64,000 nt of DNA from NCBI GenBank assembly GCA_012861695.1, contig JAAOOA010000158.1, forward strand, positions 186,001 to 250,000, given 5' to 3'. Position numbers and translations under genes: made by a program. Shown here in pieces: positions 22,532-34,500 of this stretch. Each line of letters opens with the position of its first letter. The stretch's first letter is position 1. Under the pieces are notes generated by a model that worked only from the letters and a program-made list of their open reading frames with translations, was not told where the DNA came from and searched no databases. This DNA comes from Trematomus loennbergii. Its lineage: Eukaryota > Chordata > Actinopteri > Perciformes > Nototheniidae.

Positions 22532-25500
22532 CTGAAGAGTAGAGACAAGAAAAGATGACCCTTCAATTACACCTTTGAATAAAGGAAAGACTGTTTTATA
22601 TTTCTCTTTTGATACGAATGACAGGAGGATTAGTACATATTGGTAATTGTATATCAAGAAGCAAGGCATATTTACATTCTCCTTGTGAACACAATTATTA
22701 ACAATTCTGTAATATCACTTTGCTGGAGTTGGATCTGTCACTGTCTCACCTCCACAGTCTCTATGGGTTCATTCGCTTCAGAGGTGGAGCTCACAGTCTT
22801 CTTCTTCCTGAATTGTGTTCAACCATAGTCAGATAAATAAGTAAAAGTGTTACTCTAAGTACCCCAAATGATAAATGTCAATGCAGAAGTTGAATAGTCT
22901 CACCTCATCCAGAGGAGCAGAGGAATCAGCACCAGAACCACCACAGAGAACCTGGTGATGTTCACGATCATTGGGGATGTATCTAGAAAAGGAGGTAAAC
23001 AGTTGTCAGATACTTTAACTGTGAGTGGGATCCAGGAACCCCTCAACAAACACACGCCTGTTTGCTATCCTGGCTCCACACTGGTAGAAGGAGTTCCCCA
23101 TTGCTATCAGAACAGCAGAAAGTCTACACATCTTGCATCATATCTTATCTATCTTATCTAAAGCCAGTTGAGTAGCACTTGAAATGTTTTAGCTCTATGA
23201 AACCTGATGTAGTTATATGATTCTGTTTTCTTCAAGTTTGTATCTTGTTGGTCGAATGCACTTATTGTAAGTCGCTTTGGATAAAAGCGTCAGCTAAATG
23301 CAATGTAATGTAATAATGTAATCATTGAAAACCAAATCTGTGTCCACTGAACCTAGGACATTACATTCTTTAAACTTCCCATTTCGGTCAACTTTTTTCC
23401 TTTTCACTTCCTGGCTTTGTGTTTTCCCGCTGTGTGTTTGTCGCCCCATCCTGATTATTTAACCTGCTACCCATGTGTTTTGAAGAAGATTCAACATTAT
23501 GTTTGTATTTAACAGAGGTGGGACCAAGTCATTGTTTTGCAAGTCCGAGTCAAGTCTCAAGTCTTTGCGCTCAAGTCCGAGTCAAGTCTCAAGTCTTTGC
23601 GCTCAAGTCCAAGTCAAGTCTCAAGTCTTTGCGCTCAAGTCCAAGTCAAGTCTCAAGTCAGGATGGGCAAGTTCAAGTCAAGTCCAAGTCCTAAACTTTG
23701 ACAAAACGAGTCTTAAACAAGTCATTATGTGCTTTTCACAAATGTAATGACATCGATCAACAGAATAATACTTAATAATTAAACTGCTCTTTATTAGTCA
23801 CATTAATACTGTAATAATCTATTTTCTCTCTGCTGGTAAAGTAACGTGTTTTCTTCTATTGTAAGAGGGATCAGTAAGGTAAGGCTACCGTGACGGTTTG
23901 ATTCAGAAGGAGTTTAATGTATAAGATCCCTGATGTTGAGGTGACCAGTTTAATGTGTACAACATGTTATAAGGGACCCACAATCTATCTTTATGCAAGG
24001 GATAATGTGCAGCGAGGCGTCTCTATGGGGAAAAGAACACCTGAATCTAGATCCCTCTGCAGGTGGTACTTTAACTGTATTTTGATGCTAATACTTTTGT
24101 ACTTTTACTTGTAACATTTTGAATGCAGGACTTTTTATTGTAACCGAGTATTCCTACACTCTGGTACTTTTACTCAAGTACAAGATCTGAACTTCTCCCA
24201 CCTCTGACAATAAATCCTGAGTGGTTACCAAAAAAAAAACCCTGCTCTGAAGGTTATTTTCATTTTACAAATCCTGCACTCAGCTTTGCTTTCTCCAATA
24301 TCATTGAAATGCAGCCAGATGCGCTTCTTTTTTCGGTTTTCGCTAATTTCTTGACTTTTTCCGACGCGCTTGCATTTAAATCCGTCTCCCCGTCTCCGTG
24401 GCTCTGTGTAGCTGGCCTGTACCACTACACCTGCTGTCTTTGGAGCGTCTGCCCCCCACCCTTCTTTCACATAATGGTATGATCCTAGTGTGTCCTCACA
24501 TATGATTGGCCGCATGGTGGCCAGCTAAATAAAGACCCGCCCCTGCCTGCAAGGATTCTCAGCAAGAGTTGCAGCGGCTGGAGATTCTGCTCTCCCCGAC
24601 GGGAGTCTGCTCTTCTAGCGGCATCTCGCGATCGGCGTGTTGGAGACCTCTGAATTAAATTATCAAGTCACCTCAAGTCAGAAGGCTCAAGTCCAAGTCA
24701 AGTCCCGAGTCATTGGTGTTCAAGTCCAAGTCGAGTCGCAAGTGTTTTGTGATTTTGTCAAGTCGAGTCCAAAGTCATCAAATTGGTGACTCGAGTCTGA
24801 ATCGAGTCCAAGTCATGTGACTCGAGTCCACACCTCTGGTATTTAAGTCCTGGTCTCCTGTTAGTCTTTGTCAGATCCTTGTATGTTGTTATATCCTCAG
24901 GGTTGACTGCACTTATAGTAAGTTGCTTTGGACAAAGTGTGAGCTAAACGTAGTGAAATATAAAGAAAAGATTTCTAACAGTTTCCCTCGATTCAATCTC
25001 TAGTTAAACTCACTCAGTGTTGACATGTATGGATGTGGAGTTTATCTTGCCCTATTTAATCTCTACTAATTTAAATAACAAATTGGTTATGGCTTTGTGA
25101 AGCTGTATTTTAGACTTTGAAGATGTCCGGACAAATGGATGTTTTAAGGTTTGAATCTGGGTCCAAAAGCTGCATTAAAACTGCTAAAATCTCCTAAAGC
25201 TGCAGCAGATGGTGAATGTGAAGGAGGGAGTGTTGTAGAAATTCTGTCCAGAGAGTGGAACAGTAAATTGCATCTTGGCTCTTCAAAGAACTGTAGTTTC
25301 GAGACTTTTCTACATGTATGATATGAACTTGGAAGTTGCTGTGCTCTTGGATGTCCTGTGGTGCGAAATGACTTACCTGCCACAACACTCAGATGTAAGG
25401 TGGAGTTAAGACGTCCTAACTTGTTCTGGGCTCACAGGAATAACTCCCACTGTGTTCAGCTCTGAAGTCAGTGATGTGAAGATCTGTCCTGAAGCTTTTG

Positions 25501-28500
25501 GAGAGTCTTCATCCTCCTTGTACCAGGTGTAGTTAGCTGCTGGGTTAGCATCACTGCTACAGGTCAGAGTCACTGAACTGCCCTCCTCTATCTCAGCAGA
25601 GGGACTCACTGACACAGAGGGGAGCTTTGGAGCATCTGGAAGAGAATGTGTAGAAGTGTATCTTTAGTAAAGTAGATCTACTAATTCCCCACTTGATATC
25701 ATCAAGGTGTGCAGAAGGGGCCCAACTTGGCAGTGGAAACTACCATCTACGGCAAAAAAGCCTACATATTGCAGGATATATCCACTTGAGGCCTTGCTTG
25801 TGACCCGAGCACTGCAATTTAGATTGTGTACCATGCAATATTTTAGGAGATTGATAAGATCGTTAGTTAATCAATCTATTAGCAGCAAACACATGTTCTT
25901 GATCCTACGATGTGTACTTTGTTCCTGCAAAGATTGTGCCACTTAGCTCGAGTCGTATCCTTAGTTGAAAGCCACAGTTTATTTGATTGAAACGTTGGTT
26001 TACTCTCTCAGCAGACATAAGTGGACCAAACAAATGAAACGAGAAAAATGAAAAATTTTCATCCCTAAGATTTACATAAAGAAAGCCAAGTAGGCAAATC
26101 ACGGAGTAACGTATGAGAGCTCATGTCACGAATGGGCAAATCCTTCAGCTGCAGCCAATAAAGAGTCATCCCTTTATCAAACACAGAGGCATTTTGTACT
26201 AAAACAAATGAAACCTTAGAAGTAACAGTAACATATTAGCATTACATGAAATCCAACTCTTTTTAGAGGTATTGCTTCCAAGCTGGCATGGACTGGAGGA
26301 ATGAGTCAAGGGATCACAAACCTTCTTTTAACGTACTGTACACATGGCATGTGAATATGTTAGACATAAAGGTGATAGACGTCCTTTATGAATTTATTTT
26401 AGATAATGTTTTACCAGGGAAAGATCATCACAGGTTAACAATCACTATCTCTACTCAACACTGTATATAGGTGACTTGTTGATGTTTTGTACTTACATTG
26501 GACATCTATGTGTACTGATGTAGAGTTGATCTGGCCGTACTTATTCTTAGACTCGCAGTGGTAGTTCCCTTTGTCCTCTAAGGTGATAGAGGCGAGTTGA
26601 TAATGTCTTTTGACCCCCAAGGCAGTGTTTGGTTGTCCTTGTACCAGGTGTAGTTAGCTGCTGGATTAGCGCCACTTTACAGGTCAGCTGCAATGATTTG
26701 CCAATCTCTATCTCAGTAGAGGGTCTCGCTGACACAGAGGAAGTCTTTGGAGCATCTGGAGGACAAAAGAGAGACAACTTGTTGAATATTTGTAACAGGC
26801 CATTTTTTGGGCATATGACTACAACAAACCAGAAGCAGCAACACAATGATTAAGCTCACTTCACTTCCATCTACAATACCCTGCTCCATGAGACAGGGTG
26901 TTATCACATCTGCAAAGATGGCAGATTAAAATAGTTCCTAAGAGATGATCATCACATTTGGCCACAAGTTTTCTTTTCATGGCCTCTTCTTTTTGAGGAA
27001 GATGCTTTACAATAATTTTAGTGACTTTAAATCTTCTCACACTGTAGACAAACAACATTTCTCAACAGTTTGTGTAGCAATGTGCATCTGGGACCTAAAA
27101 TGTTGCAATCACAAAACCAATTGCATTTTGTTATGGCTTTTCTTGGAAAGGTGATGCATGTACTTTACATGTGGTTTAACACCGCACCAGTGGCATCCAA
27201 GACAATGTGTTGCTCACTAGATTAGCAAAAATGTTGTTAAAAGTTGAAACTCCTGAGTGAAGCTTCATTTTGGATTGAACGCGGTCCTACAAAATGCATG
27301 TTTGACGGTTTGAATCTGGGTCCCAAATCTGCATAAAATGTCGTCGTTAAACCACGATACATTGCACAAAATGTTTAGTATTTAAAAGGAAAGAAGTGAG
27401 GAACCAACTGCTCATAGATATCCGTAACTTAACGGACAGTTGTTGAGTATCTCCTGAGAAATGCATAGGTCTCAATTGCTTCCCTGTACTGCACTAAACA
27501 GCACCTAACCAATAACAAATCCTGACTTTATGATGAACCACATATCCGTTTGTATTTCTCTCTCCTCCAGTCAAATGGTGCACAGTACTGACTTGTTGGT
27601 TGTTACTGAGTATGTTACCACCAATAACACAAATATATAAACAATTGGTGGGTCATAAAAAAGGGTTAAAAGTAAAAGATGAATCTTGATTGGGCCAAAT
27701 TTGACCTCGAGTCACCCAAAACAATGCTGCCGGGTCTTCCCAGACCCGAACACCAAATTATACACTTTTTTTTTAGAGACCTTCAGACTTGGCTAAAATT
27801 GTCAAAATCAGTTTTGTAGTGTTTATATAGCTGTTGTGGAGGATATCATGAAGCCTTGTTCAGATAAAAAAAAACTAGAGTGTAGTTATTATATAATTTT
27901 AAATTGAAACGGGTCACGGGAGACCCGAACACAACATAAGGGTTAAGGAAGGATTTTGAGATACCTATTGACATTAATTAAAGTAAACATTAGTTAATTT
28001 ACAAAATATTCATTAGGTGTTTCGCAATTAGGTAAACATTGCCTACTCTATAAAATGTGATTAGAAGTTACTGCCTGTACATTATTTGTTACCTATTTGT
28101 TATCTGGATTTCATGCAATGTGAAGCAGGTAGAGTTGAAGAGAGTATTTATGACCATTCAAATCTTCTCATGCAGAACTAGACAGATTTAAGCTGAATTA
28201 CAACTGACTGTAAATTACATCGATAATAACCGATACTCACATTTCACATCAATAGAGATGTCTTTAGATGTCTTCCTTCCCAGCTTGTTCTCAGCTGTAC
28301 AGTTATACTGTCCAGAGTCAGAGGGCTGGATGGATCTGAATACAAGCTGTGGTTCTTCACTGAGAGGAGGAAGGCCTGAATTGTTATTCCTCTTATACCA
28401 GGCGTAGTTAGCTGCTGGGTTAGCATCACTGCTACAGGTCAGAGTCACTGAACTGCCCTCCTTTATCTCACCAGAGGGACTCACTGACACAAAGGGGCTT

Positions 28501-31500
28501 TGGAGCATCTGGAGGAGATGCGTTAACATAAAATATTAAGAATGTGTTGCTCACTAGATTAGCTCAAAGGGTATCTACATTATTGAATGCTGAATGAACT
28601 GTAGCTGCAAATTGGACTTCGAACATGGTTTGACAAAATGCATGTTTGACGGATTGAATCTTTGTCCAAAAGGTGAATAGAATTTAAGTCTTATTATTTA
28701 AATTAATTAATATGTAACGTAAATAAATGTTTATGGCTAATTCTGAATCATTATTAGTCATAATAAAGTAATGATTTGTCATTGGTTAAATGTCGTTTAG
28801 TGTATCACTTAATCAAGTCACAACTATGAATTGAGTCATGGAATCTAAGGATTTAGAGATAGCCTTGTACAGTTAATAACAGTAAATATTAGTTAAATAT
28901 AACAATATTTAACAGTCGTTTCTCAATTATGTCATCATTAGCAACTGTATAAAATGTGATTAAAAGTTACTGCCAGTTCACTTTTAAATTACCCACTTGT
29001 TCCCTGGATCCCATGTAATGTAAAGAATGTTGAGCTGAAGAAAGTAGTGATAATTAACACCTTCTCTAGAAACACTAGACAGATTTAAATAAACTGTCTT
29101 ACTCACATTTCACATCAATACGGATGTTTGCAGATGTCCCCCTCCCCAGCTTGTTCTCAGCTGTACAGTAATACTGTCCAGAGTCAGAGGACTGGATGGA
29201 TCTGAAGACAAATTGTGTTCCTTCACTGAGAAGAGGAACGTTTGCATTTCCATTCTTCTTGTACCAGGTGTAGTTAACTGCTGGGTTAGCATCACTGCTA
29301 CAGGTCAGAGTCACTGAACTGCCCTCCTCTATCTCACCAGAGAGTCTTGACAAAGAAAGGAGCCTCGGAGCATCTGGAGGAGAAGTGTTAACAGAAAATA
29401 TTAAGAATGTGTGGCTCACTAGATTAGCACAAAGGGTATCTTTGAACGCTGAATGAACTGCAGCTGCATTTTGGACTTTGAACATGGTTTGACAAAATGC
29501 ATGTTGGACGGATTGAATCTTTGTCCAAAAGGTGAATAGAATTTAAGTTTTATTATGTAAATAATGAATATGTAATGTAAATAATTGTTCATGGGTAATT
29601 CTGAATTCTTATAGGTCATAATAAAGTAATGATTTGTCATTGGTTAAATGCTGTTTAGTGTATCACTTAATCAAGTCACAACGATGAATTGAGTAATGGA
29701 ATCTAAGGATTGAGAGATAGCCTTGTAAAGTTAATAACAGTAAATATTAGTTAAATATAACAATATTTAACAGTCGTTTCTCAATTATGTCATCATTAGC
29801 AACTGTATAAAATGTGATTAGAAGTTACTGCCAGTTCACTTTTAAATTACCTGCTTGTTACCTGGATCCCATGTAATGTAAAAAGGTTGAGCTGAAGAAA
29901 GTAGTGATGACAAGTAACATCTTCTCTTGAAACAACTAGACAGATTTAAATAAACTGTCTTACTCACATTTCACATCAATACGGATGTTTGCAGATGTGC
30001 TATTCCCCAGCTTGTTCTCAGCTCTACAGAAATACTGTCCAGAGTCAGAGGACTGGATGGAGTTGAAGACAAATTGTGTTCCTTCACTGAGAAGAGGAAC
30101 GTTTGCATTTCCATTCTCCTTATACCAGGTGTAGTTAGCTGCTGGGTTAGCATCACTGCTACAGGTCAGAGTTACTGAACTGCGCTCCTTTATCTCACCA
30201 GAGGGTTTTGACAAAGAAGGAATCCTCGGAGCATCTGGAGGAGATGTGTGAACAGTAAATATTAAGAATGTGTTGCTCACTGCATTAGCTCAAAGGGTAT
30301 CTACATTATTGAACGCTGAATAGCTGCATTTCGAGTCATTACAGAGCATTGAATGAGGAACTCATTCCAAAATAACCCTAACTTGAAGGACAGTTGTTGA
30401 GTATTTACTAATCACATTTGTAGAGTACACTGAAAACACTAAGGCCCCGCTCACACGAGGCCGTTTGCGTTTTATGCACAGTATTCGTATTCAAAAAAGT
30501 CTTCCGTTCACATGCATTTGTTTCATTTAACGTGTCTGTTCAAACGAGGCCGCTGGAAACTCTGTAGTACATATGCTGGGACTGTAAGTGGCGCTGTAAC
30601 TTCCGCCAATATACACCAAAAGCCCGAAGAAGAGCAGCCTGGAGCAGCCCCGCAGCAATGTTGCCATGGCTACCCTTCTGTTTAAGCCCTGAAACTGAAA
30701 CTGAAACTGAAAGAAACCGAATCTGTTGTTGCTGATGGTTGTGGTAGAGGAGCTGTATATTTTTGCACTAATATCTGTAGCATGGTCAGTAGCAGTAGCA
30801 CTAGCAGTAGCTACTGACAGGAGGAAGTCAGTGTGTGTGGCGATTGCTGGTATTCAGCGGGATATAGTAATTTCCTCAGCATATGGATATGCTACGGGAA
30901 GTTAACTGAAAGAAACCAAGAAGCACGTCTCTGTGGATATTGCATCGAGAGGACGGCTCAGAAAGAGAGATATTCTCTACAAACACCGGGTGAGATGCAC
31001 CTTTGTCAATATAATGGATCAATGCATGAAATCTGACTCTGTTTATTTTGTTTAAGGAGTATATTGGGCGTTAACAATTCTGGTTTGCCTTTTTATAATA
31101 TTATTTCATTCAAGAACCCCTTGTGCGTTTAATTAACACAGCTATTTTGATAGTTGCTAGTACAGCAGTGAGCAGGAGAGGCGGGGCTATCCTATTTTTC
31201 CAGGCAATATTCGTATAGAGGCGATAAACGGACTCGGTTGACCCCCAGAGCGTTTCGTTTGCAAATCTATCCACCTTGGGACCCGTTATCGTTTGTGTGG
31301 TCAGTTTCTATCGGCCTCGTCTAAATAATAGGGCTATACGCACGCGAAACTATGCAGATACAAGCCGTATTCTCCTCGTGTAAACGGCGCCTTAAACATT
31401 GACTTTAATTAAATGTATTATGTCAATAAATTCTTTTTTTTTGCATTAGGTGAGTTGAAAGCAATAATATTAAGTTGAACCTAATATTTTTCATTTTAAA

Positions 31501-34500
31501 ATGTATATTACTGCTTTCAACCAACCTAATACAATTATGTGTCATTTGTTGACATAATACATTTCATTATAGTCAACGTTTCAGTTTTTTCACTGTAGCT
31601 AAGGAATATTTTAGAGAAACAACCGATAGATATTATGTAAATGAATTAATATCTACTGTAAATAATTATTCATGGTTATTTCTGAATTGTTATTAGTCAT
31701 AATAAAGTCATGATTTGTCATTGGTTAAATCCCATTTAGTGCATTACTTAATCAAGTCGCAACTTTTCATTGAGAAATGGAATTTAAGGATTCTCAGGAG
31801 GGGGAAGCAGGGAGTTCCTCAAAGTGTTCCTTCCTTCCGAAGGAGTGGCAAACCGGGGTGGTGGTTCCCCTTTTCAAAAAGGGGGATCAGAATCAGAATC
31901 AGAATACCTTTATTAGTCCCACAGAGGGGAAATTTGCATCAGAGGGTGTGTGCCAATTACAGAGGCATCACACTACTCAGCCTCCCCGGGAAAGTTTACT
32001 CTAAGGTACTTGAAAGGAGGTTAGGCCGATTGTCGAACCTCAGATTGAGGAGGAACAATGCGGATTCCGTCCTGGTCGACGGATCAGCTTTTTCTCTCGC
32101 AAGGATCCTGGAGGGGGCCTGGGAGTACGTTTTTCCGGTCTACATGTGTTTTGTAGACTTGGAGAAGGCGTATGACCGAGTTCCCAGGGAGTTACTGTGG
32201 GAGGTGCTGCAGGAGTATGGGTGAGGGGGTCACTACTCAGGGCCATCCAATCTCTGTACTCCCAAAGCGAGAGCTGTGTCCGGGTCCTCGGCAGTAAGTC
32301 GGACCCATTTCCGGTGAGGGTTGTCCTCCGCCTGGGCTGCGCTTTGTCACCAATCCTGTTTGTAATATACATGGATAGGATTTCGAGGCGTAGTCGTGGG
32401 GGAGGGGTCTGCAGTTCGGTGGACTAAGGATTGCACCACTGCTTTTTGCAGATGATGTGGTTCTAATGGCTTCATCGGTCTGTGACCTTCAGCACTCACT
32501 GGATCGGTTCGCAACCGAGTATGAAGCGGCTGGATGAGGATCAGCACCTCCAAATCTGAGGCCATGGTTCTCAGCAGGAAACCGATGGACTGTCCACTCC
32601 AAGTTGGGAATGAGTCCTTACCCCAAGTGAAGGAGTTCAAGTATCTCGGGGTCTTGTTCTCGAGTGAGGGAACAATGGAGCGTGAGATGGGCCGGAGAAA
32701 CGGAGCAGCGGGAGTGGTACTGCAGTCGCTTTACCGCACCGTTGTGACGAAAAGGGAGCTGAGCCAGAAGGCAAAGCTCTCTGTCTACCGGGCCATTTTC
32801 GTTCCTACCCTCACCTATGGTCATGAAGGATGGGTCATGACCGAAAGAACGAGATTGCGGATACAAGCGGCCGAGATGGCATTTCTCCGCAGGGTGGCGG
32901 GCGTCTCCCTTAGGGATAAGGTGAGAAGTTCAGTCATCCGGGAGGGACTCGGAGTTGAACCGCTCCTCCTTCGTATCGAAAGGAGCCAGTTGAGGTGGTT
33001 CGGGCACCTAAAAGGATGCCACCTGGGCGCCTCCCTAGGGAGGTGTTCCAGGCACGTCCAGCTGGGAAGAGACCGAGGGGTAGACCTAGGACCAGGTGGA
33101 GGGATTATATCTCTTCGCTGGCCTGGGAGCGCCTTGGGATCCCCCAGTCAGAGCTGGTTGATGTGGCCAGGGAAAGGAACGTTTGGGGCTCTCTGCTGGA
33201 ACTGCTACCTCCGCGACCCGACACGGATAAGCGGGAGAAGATGGATGGATGGAATTTAAGGATTTAGAGATAGCCTTGTACCGTTAATACAACCCAGTCT
33301 CACAGCATTTCGTGTTATAGTCACAACATTTAATCTATTGATTCGTGTTCACCATCACGATTTTCCCCTTTTTTTTCGTGTCACACAGAACGATTTTAAA
33401 AGCAATGTATTTCTATTGGTAGTATGTTTTGTGCCTGCAACCCGTCTTTTTGTCCGGTCGGGTCCGGAAGCTGTGTGGTTCATAAAAACATGTTCTTTAT
33501 ATATACAGTCTATGGTTCTTACTCAATATCAAGCCACGATTATTGTTTTTAATTTTAATTCATTTTTGCCGTCAGTGAGGAAAAGAAATGGGGCTCAGAG
33601 CCTCTGAATACTGAAATCTGTATTTTTTGTAATTTTTTTTCCTTCTAATTTGTTATTCTTTTCTAAATAACACACTGTTATTTACTCAACAATAACACAC
33701 AATTATTCTTGTTTTTATTTATTTGTTTAATTCCATAATCTCTGGCTTTTTTGGCGTCCGTCAGGAACTGAATTTCAAAATAAAATAACCGGAAACAGAT
33801 ACACACTGAACTGATTACCCAAGATCCTCAGCTATGGTGTAAGCTCGGTAATTTGATTGTTTAGCCGCAATGCACGTTGGGATATGGTGTTTATGCCATA
33901 TGAAATACGAAAAATACAACTGACTGTAAATTACATAGATAATAACCGATACTCACATTTCACATCAATAGAGATGTCTTTAGATGGCTTCCTTCCCAGC
34001 TCGTTCTCAGCTGTACAGAAATACTGTCCAGAGTCAGAGGACTGGATGGATCTGAAGACAAGCTGTGCTTCTTCACTGAGAGGAGGAAGGTCTGCATTGC
34101 TATTCCTCTTGTACCAGGTGTAGTTAGCTGCTGGGTTAGCATCACTGCTACAGGTCAGAGTCACTGAACTGCCCTCATTTATCTCACCAGAGGGTCTTGA
34201 CAAAGAAGGAATCCTTGGACCATCTGGGGATACATAAATAAATTATGGGTGTAAGTTGTGCAACATGTACATTTAAAGGAGTAAATAGTGTGTCCATATC
34301 CCAAGTATGTTGACATTGTAATGTAGATCCTGGATGTGTAACACCTCCTGCTGATGGACACTGACAGCCACAAACACATCTTTATTAATATTAAACTCGA
34401 ATATCTTAATATTACTTACAGACTAACTCTAACCCTGTATAAAGACTGTGATTTTAATCACTGTGCACTCAGATTTATTCTTGGAGATTAGGATAATACA

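Larger units (their letters stand above)
23513..24838. mobile_element. hAT-type DNA transposon with 8-bp target duplication
   Basis: Begins CAGAGGTG and ends CACCTCTG, flanked by GTATTTAA at 23505-23512 and 24839-24846. The paralogous empty site in copy A has one GTATTTAA at 4209-4216. Both flanks are rich in AAGTCC/GAGTC repeats. It carries a BED-finger fragment on the minus strand. Confidence 0.9.
19197..26121. repeat. Segmental duplication, copy B
   Basis: Partner of 1-5493. It is longer because of the hAT element, a retroposon tail and extra sequence with a long GT tract at 20650-21330. Confidence 0.85.
28241..34223. repeat. Tandem C2 exon-intron copies of locus B
   Basis: Exons at 28241, 29107, 29968 and 33957 are spaced 866 and 861 bp, then a longer gap. 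Introns are homologous (28650-29100, 29510-29965, 31620-31792 plus 33249-33290). The last gap was stretched by a DNA element, a palindromic repeat, a LINE and another repeat. Confidence 0.82.

Noticed and set aside
23473..23747. Overlapping Ser/Gln-rich open frames
   Set aside because: They lie in the 32-bp minisatellite at the hAT end.
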